From positions 1 through 64,000 of the forward strand of contig CAMQBR010000001.1 of NCBI GenBank assembly GCA_946999045.1: a DNA stretch of 64,000 nt, read 5' to 3'. Positions 44,726 to 53,932 of the stretch are shown here, one piece after another. Under the pieces are notes generated by a model, which was not told the origin of the DNA, searched no databases, and was given only the letters and a program-made list of their open reading frames with translations. How positions within the stretch are numbered: position 1 is the first letter of the stretch; each line of letters opens with the position of its first letter. This stretch comes from an uncultured Prevotella sp. (GTDB taxonomy: Bacteria; Bacteroidota; Bacteroidia; Bacteroidales; Bacteroidaceae). Both the position numbers and the translations under genes were made by a program.

Positions 44726-45916
44726 CTAATTATAAAGTTTAAGACTCAATGTATGATAATCTTTTACCATCATCTCATAACATAGTTTGAGCCAAACCAA
44801 TGTACAAGGCAGAGCTTTGAGGGCGTATGCCTGAATAAGTCCCTTACGAATACATGACGGATAGAGGTCGGAAGAACCAAAACCTGATATTAATAATACC
44901 AATACCATAAGTGCTACATCCCACTTATTGCGCTGCCATGAAGCAGAAAAGTACCAAATACACGTACCACTAATGCCTATAATATATGAACTACTCTCAC
45001 TGCCTGTACTGAAAAGTACTACAAACAGCAGCACTGATGCAAGAATGTTTTGGCGGAATAAAGTATTTTTGTATTGAGAAATACGTAAGTAAGGAATAAA
45101 GAACAATATCAAGGCTGGTACTATGAGCCATAAGTCGGAATAAGAAAAATTACCTGTAATATGTCTTACCATACCTAAAGCTGACACATTTTGCATCACC
45201 GACTCAATGTTTTCCTGATTTTTTTCTAACAACGTAACATACCATTCGTGGTATTGTCCTATTACATAATCGGCACTGCTGATAATCATAGGAGCGGTAA
45301 ACAATACAACTGACCAGAACAATAGTGATAAAAAAAATCGCCCTTTGTGTTTAGAAAAGAAGAAAAAGGCTAAACCTACTACACCATATAGTTTGACAAA
45401 TGTTCCTAATATGATAAGGAAAGCTGCCCAAAAGTCACATTCTTTATCTATTAAGAAATACGAAGCTATAACAAAAGCGGCAATGGCTATATTGAATTGT
45501 TGCATAAACAGCGACGTTAGAAGGGTCTCTGCACAAAACCAATAGATAAATATTTGCTGCCTACAAGATAGTTTCGACTTGCTTACTGCTACGTACAATA
45601 TCAGCGATAGTGCCACATTCCAAAACAACATACCTAACCATATGGGCATCACAGCAAAGGGAGCAACAACCAAGGAGAATACTGGTCCGTAATGGTTAAC
45701 ATCAAAATACTCATTAGGATAGGCTCCATATAAAGATGTTTGGTTAACGGTATGCCAAAAAACGCCACGAAAAATCAAGTAATTGTTATTACGGTGCAAC
45801 TTTAATAGTGTGGCAATAATGGGTAAAAGAGTCCACAATCCTAACAAGGTTCGTTTATCACGAAAGAATGGTTTACTAAAAAAAATAGTACACTTGGTTT
45901 GTATTTGATTTATCAT
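44726..45916 (-). CDS. integral membrane GT-C glycosyltransferase (GT87/DUF2029-like)
   Basis: A 396-residue protein with about nine to ten membrane helices and a periplasmic first loop containing NEYFDVNHYGPVFSLVVAP, the pattern of DUF2029/GT87 enzymes that use polyprenyl-phosphate-linked mannose or related donors. It faces the GtrB/GtrA pair and is probably the transferase that uses their product, adding a sugar to lipid A, core or another envelope glycan. It has its own -7 box and is divergent from the EptA-like gene. Confidence 0.8.
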   Translation of the reverse strand: MINQIQTKCTIFFSKPFFRDKRTLLGLWTLLPIIATLLKLHRNNNYLIFRGVFWHTVNQTSLYGAYPNEYFDVNHYGPVFSLVVAPFAVMPIWLGMLFWNVALSLILYVAVSKSKLSCRQQIFIYWFCAETLLTSLFMQQFNIAIAAFVIASYFLIDKECDFWAAFLIILGTFVKLYGVVGLAFFFFSKHKGRFFLSLLFWSVVLFTAPMIISSADYVIGQYHEWYVTLLEKNQENIESVMQNVSALGMVRHITGNFSYSDLWLIVPALILFFIPYLRISQYKNTLFRQNILASVLLFVVLFSTGSESSSYIIGISGTCIWYFSASWQRNKWDVALMVLVLLISGFGSSDLYPSCIRKGLIQAYALKALPCTLVWLKLCYEMMVKDYHTLSLKLYN

Positions 45917-45947
45917 ACTCTATTATCTTCATCATTTATAAGTGCCA

Positions 45948-45955
45948 CAAAATTA
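45948..45955 (-). promoter_or_regulatory. -7 box for the GT87-like gene
   Basis: The minus strand reads TAATTTTG, 31 bp before the ATG. Confidence 0.5.
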
Positions 45956-45998
45956 GGAAAATAATTGCACAAGTGCGATAAGTTATGTAAAAAATATA

Positions 45999-46006
45999 TA
46001 ACTTTG
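45999..46006 (+). promoter_or_regulatory. -7 box for the EptA-like gene
   Basis: TAACTTTG, 30 bp before the ATG, divergent from the box at 45948 in the same 120-bp spacer. Confidence 0.6.
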
Positions 46007-46035
46007 CACAATCAACAAAAAAAAATCTACATTTA

Positions 46036-47739
46036 ATGTATTTAGAAAATAAGGATGTTGTTTCACCAAACTGGAAACAAAAGGTATGGTATGCTATTGT
46101 GAATTTTACCCAACAACATTTTCTTTTCATCGCTTTTATGTTGTTAGTTAATGTTCCGTACTTATATGTAATTTTCTCATTTGGTAAAGGCATACACCAT
46201 TTTATGTATATGTGCTTTTTTATGGTATGTCTAACATGTATTATCAAACTGATATCTAATGAGAAGATAAGGCTCACTGTGCAACGTATTATTGCCTTCT
46301 TATCGTTTTTATTACTGCTTGTTTCGCTATATTTTCTTTATTTCTACCACGGTTTACCCGATGGAGCTATCTTTGAAATACTATTGGCTACCAACCATCA
46401 TGAGGCTACTGAATACTTACAGGCACATTTGCTCAACTTCCGACTTTATATAAGTATACTGGTTGTAGGGTTTGTTTTATTAGCTTGTTTTTTAGGTATT
46501 CTTAAATTACAGCGCAAGCGTTCTGTTATATTATTTACCAGTGTACTACTTATTTTTGCATGTATTTTTACCATGGTCAATATAATAAAAGATATAATAA
46601 AGGGCAAAGATAATACAGAATACAGACTATTACATAATTGTTGTTCACTGGTTTCTGCCGTTACTTATACGTGTGATGCGATAAATAACATGAAGAAGCT
46701 AAAAAATATAGAAAAATATGGTAACAAACATCCTCAATTATTAGAGAATAAAAGCACTATACCATACGTTGTATATATTGTGGGCGAATCTACATCTCGT
46801 CATCATACAAGTCTTTATGGCTATCATCTTAACACCACACCTTATTTATGTGCACTCGAAAAGTCGGGTAATTTGGTAAAGTTTACAGATGTTATTAGTC
46901 CTAATGGTCAAACAATGGAGGTGCTTGGCAAGCTCTTTACCTTTTACAGACAAGGTGCCAAAGGTAATTGGTACGAGTATACTGACCTGTTTAGTATACT
47001 CAACATCGCAGGATATTACACTACTTGGCTCTCCAACCAAGAGTATTCTGGCATCTATGGCAATAATGGAAGGTTCTATGCCGAGCGTTGTAAATCATTT
47101 TCATTCTCAACAATAAGGGAGTCTGACAGTTATATTGAAGCAAAATATGATGAATGTTTATTGCCTTTATTATCCCAAACCTTAAAGCATCCCAAGGCAA
47201 AGAACTTTATTGTATTGCACCTTATGGGGACACATCAAGAATACAAAAAGCGTTATCCTAAAACGTTTAAGGCTTTTAGTGCAAATGTTGAACAGGGCGA
47301 TAACGAAAAAATAAAACAGACAAAGGCTTACTATGATACAGCTGTACGATACAACGACAGTATTGTTAACGCTATTATCAATCAATTTAAGGATAAAAAC
47401 GCATTGGTTATTTACACTTCAGATCATGGAGAAGATGTAATGGAAATAAATAAAAAAGTGGCAGACCACGGTGATATTGATATTAATAACAACAAAGTGG
47501 AGATACCAATGGTGGTGTATATGTCTCCAAAATTCCAACAAAGTTATCCAAAATTGGTAACTCGTATCAAACAATCGGTTCATCGTCCGTTTATGACAGA
47601 TGATATGATACACAGCATTCTTGACCTTATGGAAATACGTACCAAGGAATATAATCCTACTTTTAGCATTTTTAATTCAAAATATAATGCAAAGAGAATA
47701 AGAATATGTGCATCCAAACGATACCCAATAAAACCATAA
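46036..47739 (+). CDS. eptA: EptA-like phosphoethanolamine transferase
   Basis: A 567-residue inner-membrane protein with five N-terminal helices (to about residue 190) and a periplasmic sulfatase-fold domain. Catalytic landmarks are Glu251 in VGEST, Thr293 in SPNGQTMEVLGKL at the position of the phospho-threonine in EptA, and the metal-binding TSDHGEDV plus ADHGD. The family transfers phosphoethanolamine to lipid A phosphates and lowers polymyxin binding; Bacteroidota members are also known to modify lipid A. The exact acceptor is inferred. It sits among LPS-assembly genes. Confidence 0.85.
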   Translation: MYLENKDVVSPNWKQKVWYAIVNFTQQHFLFIAFMLLVNVPYLYVIFSFGKGIHHFMYMCFFMVCLTCIIKLISNEKIRLTVQRIIAFLSFLLLLVSLYFLYFYHGLPDGAIFEILLATNHHEATEYLQAHLLNFRLYISILVVGFVLLACFLGILKLQRKRSVILFTSVLLIFACIFTMVNIIKDIIKGKDNTEYRLLHNCCSLVSAVTYTCDAINNMKKLKNIEKYGNKHPQLLENKSTIPYVVYIVGESTSRHHTSLYGYHLNTTPYLCALEKSGNLVKFTDVISPNGQTMEVLGKLFTFYRQGAKGNWYEYTDLFSILNIAGYYTTWLSNQEYSGIYGNNGRFYAERCKSFSFSTIRESDSYIEAKYDECLLPLLSQTLKHPKAKNFIVLHLMGTHQEYKKRYPKTFKAFSANVEQGDNEKIKQTKAYYDTAVRYNDSIVNAIINQFKDKNALVIYTSDHGEDVMEINKKVADHGDIDINNNKVEIPMVVYMSPKFQQSYPKLVTRIKQSVHRPFMTDDMIHSILDLMEIRTKEYNPTFSIFNSKYNAKRIRICASKRYPIKP

Positions 47740-47763
47740 GAATAAGGTAAATATACCCTATAA

Positions 47764-48765
47764 TTACTTGTTAGTTATCTTAAAATACTTCTCTAAGACT
47801 AACAGAGATATAAGGCGTTCACGACGCTGATTCATAAATTGTGCTACAAATTGATGGGCATGTTCTATAATAGCTTCGGCATCTTTGGGATGTTCTATGT
47901 AATAATGTAGCTGTTGAGACAAATCGGAAAAGTTGGGCTTAATAGCAATATAATGGTAATTAGGAATAAGTTTACCCTCCATAAACCATGTTTCATAGGT
48001 AGGAGGTGGCATCACTGCAACCGAATTGGACGACATAATCCACTTCAAATTACTGGCAACATCATTACCTTCTAACGCCATAATAAACTTATAATCTAAA
48101 TGCTGGCGAATGCTTAACTTTGTTGTATACCACTCAGTAAACTGCTTATCCACTACTCCAGCATCCACTAAAGGATGCTGAAAATACTTTTGCATAAAGT
48201 ATAAGCGATTTAATTTAAGGTTATTTCCTGCTTTTTGTCCTATCTCTCCCCTAAAAATAACCATATTCTTTTTATCTCGAAATTTTTTTTTGTCATGCGT
48301 AAAAATAAAATGGCGCACACGATCTAATTTCATTATCACAGAATTTTGATTATCTCCAGCAATGGGACGGCTCTTTACTATTGTTGGTAAAGTGGGGATA
48401 GTGATTACATCTCCAGCCTCTACTATCCATTTGTTACATAGCGGAAAGGCTTTGGCATAGCGATAAGAATCAAGATAATATACCTTTGGGTGCATAATAC
48501 GTTGCTCACAAAGCATGGTAGACTGGATGTTAAATGCTGTATCATCTATATCTGTTTTATTAGATAATCTATTATAATAATTTACCCTTTCTTTAATATA
48601 TGCTTTATCCTTTCGCTTGGTAAAAGCTCGTTTATCTCTCTGCCACAACCACTTTAATATAAAATGTGGTATATTTATTTGTATGTATGACACAAGATAA
48701 TACGACCATTTAGCGTTCTTATCACTTTTTAAAAAGTATTTTATTTGATACAGAAAGTTTTTCAC
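47764..48765 (-). CDS. GT90 (CAP10-type) glycosyltransferase
   Basis: A 333-residue protein with the CAP10/LpsA-type core. SRPIAGDNQNSVIMKLDRVR is followed by VIFRGEIGQK, then LDYKFIMALEGNDVASNLKW and the WFMEGKLIPNYHYI stretch typical of GT90 enzymes. Related proteins add xylose or glucose to LPS core or capsule. It is the last gene of the six-gene LPS operon. Its start overlaps the GT2 gene's end by 4 bp. Confidence 0.88.
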   Translation of the reverse strand: MKNFLYQIKYFLKSDKNAKWSYYLVSYIQINIPHFILKWLWQRDKRAFTKRKDKAYIKERVNYYNRLSNKTDIDDTAFNIQSTMLCEQRIMHPKVYYLDSYRYAKAFPLCNKWIVEAGDVITIPTLPTIVKSRPIAGDNQNSVIMKLDRVRHFIFTHDKKKFRDKKNMVIFRGEIGQKAGNNLKLNRLYFMQKYFQHPLVDAGVVDKQFTEWYTTKLSIRQHLDYKFIMALEGNDVASNLKWIMSSNSVAVMPPPTYETWFMEGKLIPNYHYIAIKPNFSDLSQQLHYYIEHPKDAEAIIEHAHQFVAQFMNQRRERLISLLVLEKYFKITNK

Positions 48766-49571
48766 TCGTATTGATATTTATCTAATCCATTGGTACACCA
48801 TGATTTTTTTTCTCTCTGTGTACGTTCTAATTCTTTGTAATTGCTTTTTGCATTCTCACGAGATGCTACTGAATGTAACAAATGGTATTCTACTCCACCA
48901 AATTTCAGACTACGTTTGTGCACACCAGCAAAATGCAATCTGTAAGCTAATTCGCTATCTTCGTATCCCCACTCTATAAAGTCTTCATTGAAACCATTTA
49001 CCTTTATAAGATCCTTTCTCCAATAAGCCATATTGCATCCACGAGCATGAGCTATATCTCGATCATACCTATCGGCTAAAAATTGACGAAGATAATGACA
49101 ACGATATTTATTAAAAATATGTCCCAGAGATAAATCCCACAAAAATATTTTGAATTTTTGAGTCTTTAATATTTTTTCTGTAGTTTTCTTAGACAATAAA
49201 ACTCTTGATCCACACACAAAACAATTTGGTTGACAAATATCTAAATGATCACTAATAAAATAAGGAGATAGCACTACATCACCATCTATTTCAATGATAT
49301 AATCGCCCTCCATTTCCGTAATGGCTTTATTAAGAATGATAGTTTTACGAAAACCTTTGTCCTCATGCCACACATGTTTGATGGGTACAGTACTTTCTTT
49401 TTTTAGTTTTTCTATCAGTTCTCGTGTGTCATTTTTTGAGCCATCATCCGCAATAGCTATCTCATAAGGTAGCACTGTTTGGGCAAAAATACTACGCAAA
49501 CATAATGCTAATGCCTCTTTCCAATTATAGGTAGAGACCAATATTGATACTTTTATTTGTGTCTTCTCCAT
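48762..49571 (-). CDS. GT2 family glycosyltransferase
   Basis: A 269-residue GT-A enzyme. It shows VSILVSTYNWKEALALCLRS (about 8-27), IADDGSKNDT, the metal-binding EIDGD (about 94-98), and a C-terminal galactosyltransferase-like segment GFNEDFIEWGYEDSELAYR. It is likely to add a core sugar to lipooligosaccharide from a nucleotide-sugar donor in the cytoplasm. The specificity is not readable. It has a 4-bp overlap with the GT90 gene. Confidence 0.88.
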   Translation of the reverse strand: MEKTQIKVSILVSTYNWKEALALCLRSIFAQTVLPYEIAIADDGSKNDTRELIEKLKKESTVPIKHVWHEDKGFRKTIILNKAITEMEGDYIIEIDGDVVLSPYFISDHLDICQPNCFVCGSRVLLSKKTTEKILKTQKFKIFLWDLSLGHIFNKYRCHYLRQFLADRYDRDIAHARGCNMAYWRKDLIKVNGFNEDFIEWGYEDSELAYRLHFAGVHKRSLKFGGVEYHLLHSVASRENAKSNYKELERTQREKKSWCTNGLDKYQYE

Positions 49572-49607
49572 TTACTTTTTTCTTGATTTCATAGCAGCAA
49601 ATGCATA

Positions 49608-50768
49608 TTATCTACCTTGTTGCAATAATTGATTGTACACCTCTTCCACCTGTTCTGCAACATTTAAGTTTTCAAAACGTTGTACATATAGTTTGCTACG
49701 TTCTATCTTTTCAGCCCTATTGTCATTGCCTTTCAATATAGATATAATGGCTTGTGCCATAGCTTGTACATCATCTGGATGAACATACAGACTATCAGGA
49801 CCGCCTGCTTCTTCTAAACAAGAACCTGTGCAAGCCACTATGGGTAAACCACTCTGTATGGCTTCAATGATAGGAATACCAAAACCTTCATAGCGAGAGG
49901 GATAAACAAAGCATTCGGCTTGCTGATAAATGGCTGGTAATTCAGCATTACTCACACCATGAAAAATATGTATACGACTTTTCAGGGCATATGCTTTGGC
50001 ATATTTTTCTATTTTATTTAGATAAGGAGTAGCTCGACCTACTGCAACAAGTTCTATATCTGAAGGTAATTGTTGCAATGCTTTAACGGCTAATAGTAAG
50101 TTTTTACGCTCTTCTATTGAACCAACGTACAATATATAACGTTTTGGCAAATGATAAATAGCATCTACTCTCTGCTTTTCTTCATTGCTAACAAGCCGCT
50201 TAAAGTTCGTTCCACATGATTGATAAATTACTTTTATTTTTTCTTCTGGATAATTAGAATATTCCAATATATCTTGTTTGGTACACTCACTAATAGCAAT
50301 TATGCAATCGGCTTCTTTGCAAGTAGACAGGAATTTATGCTTATATAACCAAGCATCTATACAATGATAATATTCGGGATGACGAAGAAAGATAAGATCG
50401 TGTATGGTAACAACACTTTTTATTCCACTTTCGTTGATGCCAACAGGTAATTCTCCCGATAGTCCATGATACACTTCTACCCCATCGTACAGCAGTTGTT
50501 TTACAATACCTCGATGTCTCCAATAATCTTTTTGCCACCTAAATCGAAAGCCTTGTGGATAACAAAAATCTATATTCTCAGCCTCTCTTATCTGCTGTCT
50601 CAGTGCATCATTACCCTTATCAGGTGCATATAGTTGTAGTTTAAGATGCGCATTTACTTCTGATAGCGCATTTACAAGCGTTCTACCATAATTTCCCAAT
50701 CCCGTATTGTTACTAACAATGCGCTTTGCATCAAAGCCAATAGTAGTTATACTTTTGGTATTTTCCAT
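49608..50768 (-). CDS. GT4 family glycosyltransferase (mannosyltransferase-like)
   Basis: A 386-residue GT-B enzyme. N-terminal GLGNYGRTLVNAL contacts the acceptor side. The C-terminal donor domain has ILYVGSIEERKNLLLAVKAL (about 211-230) and the E-x7-E motif in PSRYEGFGIPIIEAI. It resembles bacterial mannosyltransferases that use GDP-mannose, and manC is 5 kb away, which makes that donor plausible. It starts 11 bp after the acyltransferase stop in the LPS operon. Confidence 0.88.
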   Translation of the reverse strand: MENTKSITTIGFDAKRIVSNNTGLGNYGRTLVNALSEVNAHLKLQLYAPDKGNDALRQQIREAENIDFCYPQGFRFRWQKDYWRHRGIVKQLLYDGVEVYHGLSGELPVGINESGIKSVVTIHDLIFLRHPEYYHCIDAWLYKHKFLSTCKEADCIIAISECTKQDILEYSNYPEEKIKVIYQSCGTNFKRLVSNEEKQRVDAIYHLPKRYILYVGSIEERKNLLLAVKALQQLPSDIELVAVGRATPYLNKIEKYAKAYALKSRIHIFHGVSNAELPAIYQQAECFVYPSRYEGFGIPIIEAIQSGLPIVACTGSCLEEAGGPDSLYVHPDDVQAMAQAIISILKGNDNRAEKIERSKLYVQRFENLNVAEQVEEVYNQLLQQGR

Positions 50769-50779
50769 TTATAAACAGG

Positions 50780-51736
50780 CTATTTTTGTTTTATCTTTTT
50801 ATTTGTTTCCATGCTTTTGATTTGCTCTGAAAATCTTAAATTAAACTCTTCTCTTGTACGTTTCCAGCGATTATGACTCCATAACCATAAGGCAGGATCA
50901 CGATGAATGGTTGCTTCTAACAACTTAAAATATTGGTCTGTAATTTCCCATTCACTACATTTTTTTGGTTGAAGGGTTATAAGTTTTAACTCACATTTAT
51001 AATATCCTCGCTTTATGCGATGCATATCCCCATAAAAACAAGCCTCATCGGTTTTCTTTACAATACGCTCGGCACCTGTAAGTACAGGGGTATCATGATT
51101 TAAGAAGTTAACCCAATGGTGAATATTGTGCCACAAAGGAACTTGATCGGCAATATATCCTACTACTACGGTTTTGCTTTGCTGTCTGAAACGCAATATC
51201 TTTCTTATGGATTCTTGCATGGGTATACATAAAGAATTATTGAGTTCTCGTACATCCTTAAACAACTTATCAAAATATTGATTTTCTAATGGATGATATA
51301 GCTGACAGCATTGGGTAGACGGTGTGAGCCAATAAGGCAACGAGGATACCCACTCCCAGTTGCAATAATGACCTAAATAGATAGCACACGACTGTCCACA
51401 ACTCAATACTTCATTTATTTTTTCGATACCCACAAATCGCATTCTCTTTTTAAATTGCACTTCAGACATATTCATGAGCTTTATAGTTTCTACAATATAA
51501 TCGCAAAACCAATGGTAAAACTCTTTCTCTATTTCCCTAATTTCCTTATTGCTTTTCTTTGGAAAACTGGTTGATAAGTTCTTAATAATAATAATATGAC
51601 GATATTTTATAAAGTATACTAAAAGCAAATAGAGTATATCGGATAAACGGTATAACACCCATAAAGGTAGTAATGATAGTAAATACCAAATGGTATATAC
51701 TAATATATATCCTATTTTCTGTAATAACTTTTTCAT
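50780..51736 (-). CDS. lipid A acyltransferase, LpxL/HtrB family
   Basis: A 318-residue protein from the Met in MKKLLQKIGYILVY (an earlier in-frame Met adds 8 codons). One N-terminal membrane helix is followed by the acyltransferase domain. The catalytic H-x4-E motif is seen in YLGHYCNWEW (about residue 127), and YIADQVP follows near 188. The family adds a secondary acyl chain to lipid A at the inner face of the inner membrane. Its place between the LtaS-like and glycosyltransferase genes fits LPS maturation. Confidence 0.9.
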   Translation of the reverse strand: MKKLLQKIGYILVYTIWYLLSLLPLWVLYRLSDILYLLLVYFIKYRHIIIIKNLSTSFPKKSNKEIREIEKEFYHWFCDYIVETIKLMNMSEVQFKKRMRFVGIEKINEVLSCGQSCAIYLGHYCNWEWVSSLPYWLTPSTQCCQLYHPLENQYFDKLFKDVRELNNSLCIPMQESIRKILRFRQQSKTVVVGYIADQVPLWHNIHHWVNFLNHDTPVLTGAERIVKKTDEACFYGDMHRIKRGYYKCELKLITLQPKKCSEWEITDQYFKLLEATIHRDPALWLWSHNRWKRTREEFNLRFSEQIKSMETNKKIKQK

Positions 51737-51904
51737 TAAAATAATAAATGCATTCGGCACAAAGTTAGCAAATTAGCCTTTATCTTGCAAGCATTTAAGG
51801 TTTTAGTTGTGAGTGTTTCGGCAGACAAAAACTGCAGACTGCAATATCTGTTCTCCCCACATAAAAAACTATGTCAGTTAACTCCCTATAACTCTCATCA
51901 TACC

Positions 51905-53896
51905 TCATGGCAACATCTTATTATTTACTATTCTGTACATATATTGGTAAATAATAGCTTTCAGCTCACGTTCCATTTTTACTTGCTGTTTTACTTTTCC
52001 TAAAAGGTTGTGTTTCATCAGTTTATCATCTAAACGATAAATAGCCTTAGTTTTTTTGCCATCAAATTGTAATACATAACCGTACTTACAATATTGGTAA
52101 ATACCATTAAGATAATTCACAGCGTACGTCTCACCCATTGGAGTAGTCATCAGGTCGCAACCATAAGAGATAAAGGGTTTGTTATACCCCAATATGCTAA
52201 GTACGGTAGGTAATATATCTATTTGCTGAGCTATGCCCAGTTGCATACCTGGAGACACTTCACCTGAAGGGTCGAAGATAATGATAGGCGAACAAAAACC
52301 GCCAATATCTGTTTGGTATTGTTGGTGATCACTCATATTGGTATGGTCGCTTGTCATCACAAAAATAGTATTTTTGTACCATGGTTGCTTTTTAGCAGTT
52401 TCAAAGAACTTACCAATAGCCATATCGGTATAGCGTATACATTTGTGCATAACGATACCCTCTTCAGGAAAAACCTTTTTATATTTATCTGGAATGACAT
52501 AAGGCGTATGACTGGTAACCGTAAAACAAGCCGTCATAAAAGGTTGCTTCATTTCACCTATCTTAGTTGCCCAGTACTGTAAAAACGGCTCATCCCATAT
52601 ACCCCAATGCCCATCAAAGTCGGCATCACCACCAAAACGTTTGTCCTCATCATAATCTTGCCTGCCGTAATAGTGCTGAAAACCAGTTTTATTGGCAAAA
52701 GCTAAAAATCCCATACTTCCCCTGTTAGCACCATGGAAGAAAGCTGTTTCATACCCTTCTTTTTCTAAAATACCAGCCATTCCTGTATAATTGTTCATGG
52801 AAGCTGGTGTTAAAACAAAGGGAGATATAAACATAGGGATGCCACACAATACAGATGGCATACCATCAATGCTCTTTCTGCCATTGCAAAAAGAATATTG
52901 ATAAACTCTACTTTTAGCTATAAGTTTATCTACATTAGGTGTATATCCTTTGTATTTGCCACCGTCTAAATCTTTATTAAAAGCACCAATGTACTCTCGT
53001 CCAAAACTTTCAACAATAAGAACTACTACATTTTTTTTACGAAATGGATGTGTAGGTTGCAGACAATGAACTGGTGAGAAAAACTTTTCGGCTTCCTTTA
53101 GATTAGAGAAATAGGTTGGAATTGTAAATACATCTTTACCAATGGTTCGCAAAAGAGCAAAAGGGGTATTTAATACCAAGGCACATTCGGTAGGTCGCTC
53201 AACATATTGATTGGCATTATTCACCGTAATAGGTCGAATACCTGTACCCAAGCCGCCTCTGCATGCACCTATTATTAAAGGTGTAGTAAGCAATAATAAT
53301 AACAGTTGCACCCCTACAAAGCTTAATTTACTCTTTATAGTAATATATTTTGTATAATGAGTACGAGGCATTACATAGAGCTTCCACATTAAAAAGATAA
53401 CAAAAATAGCCAACAACAGCAAATACCAATGTACTAAGAGTTCGCCCCAAATAACATCGGTCAAGTTAGTTTCATTACTAAATTCTCTAAATACACTGGT
53501 TGTAGTACGGCGAAGGGTATAAGGAAAATATACCGAATCGCATAAATTGATAATAAAAGCCAATGCATTAACTACTACAAACAACCATTTACAAAACAGA
53601 TGATAGCCTTTGTGCTCTTTTATCCACAAGGGAAAGAGCATAGCTACAATGTATAACATATTAGTATAAGCAATAGCAGATCTGTCAAATATGTATCCAC
53701 CCCAATACATTGTGGCAAAATTAGACCACGTAAGATGTTCTGAGAAATAACTAAAATTCTCCAACAAAAATTCTGTTCGTGCAATAAAATACACTACAAA
53801 TACCATGAACAAATTGATTATCATAGCCACAAAGGGAGAAAGCATCTGTTTCAGTTCTTTATATTTTTCATTATCCATATCTTTTTCTATCTTCAT
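51905..53896 (-). CDS. LtaS-like sulfatase-fold membrane transferase
   Basis: A 663-residue protein with five N-terminal membrane helices (to about 210) and a periplasmic alkaline-phosphatase-fold domain. Landmarks are Glu296 in LIVESFGREY, Ser342 in NGRKSIDGMPS at the position of the catalytic Thr of LtaS, and MTSDHTNMSDH for metal binding. In Gram-positive bacteria LtaS polymerises glycerol phosphate. In this Gram-negative setting, beside MsbA and LpxL, it more probably transfers a phospho-head-group to a glycolipid or LPS. The true substrate is unknown. Confidence 0.85.
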   Translation of the reverse strand: MKIEKDMDNEKYKELKQMLSPFVAMIINLFMVFVVYFIARTEFLLENFSYFSEHLTWSNFATMYWGGYIFDRSAIAYTNMLYIVAMLFPLWIKEHKGYHLFCKWLFVVVNALAFIINLCDSVYFPYTLRRTTTSVFREFSNETNLTDVIWGELLVHWYLLLLAIFVIFLMWKLYVMPRTHYTKYITIKSKLSFVGVQLLLLLLTTPLIIGACRGGLGTGIRPITVNNANQYVERPTECALVLNTPFALLRTIGKDVFTIPTYFSNLKEAEKFFSPVHCLQPTHPFRKKNVVVLIVESFGREYIGAFNKDLDGGKYKGYTPNVDKLIAKSRVYQYSFCNGRKSIDGMPSVLCGIPMFISPFVLTPASMNNYTGMAGILEKEGYETAFFHGANRGSMGFLAFANKTGFQHYYGRQDYDEDKRFGGDADFDGHWGIWDEPFLQYWATKIGEMKQPFMTACFTVTSHTPYVIPDKYKKVFPEEGIVMHKCIRYTDMAIGKFFETAKKQPWYKNTIFVMTSDHTNMSDHQQYQTDIGGFCSPIIIFDPSGEVSPGMQLGIAQQIDILPTVLSILGYNKPFISYGCDLMTTPMGETYAVNYLNGIYQYCKYGYVLQFDGKKTKAIYRLDDKLMKHNLLGKVKQQVKMERELKAIIYQYMYRIVNNKMLP

Positions 53897-53932
53897 ATAT
53901 TTATACCTTTCACATCTTAACCTTTTATCATT

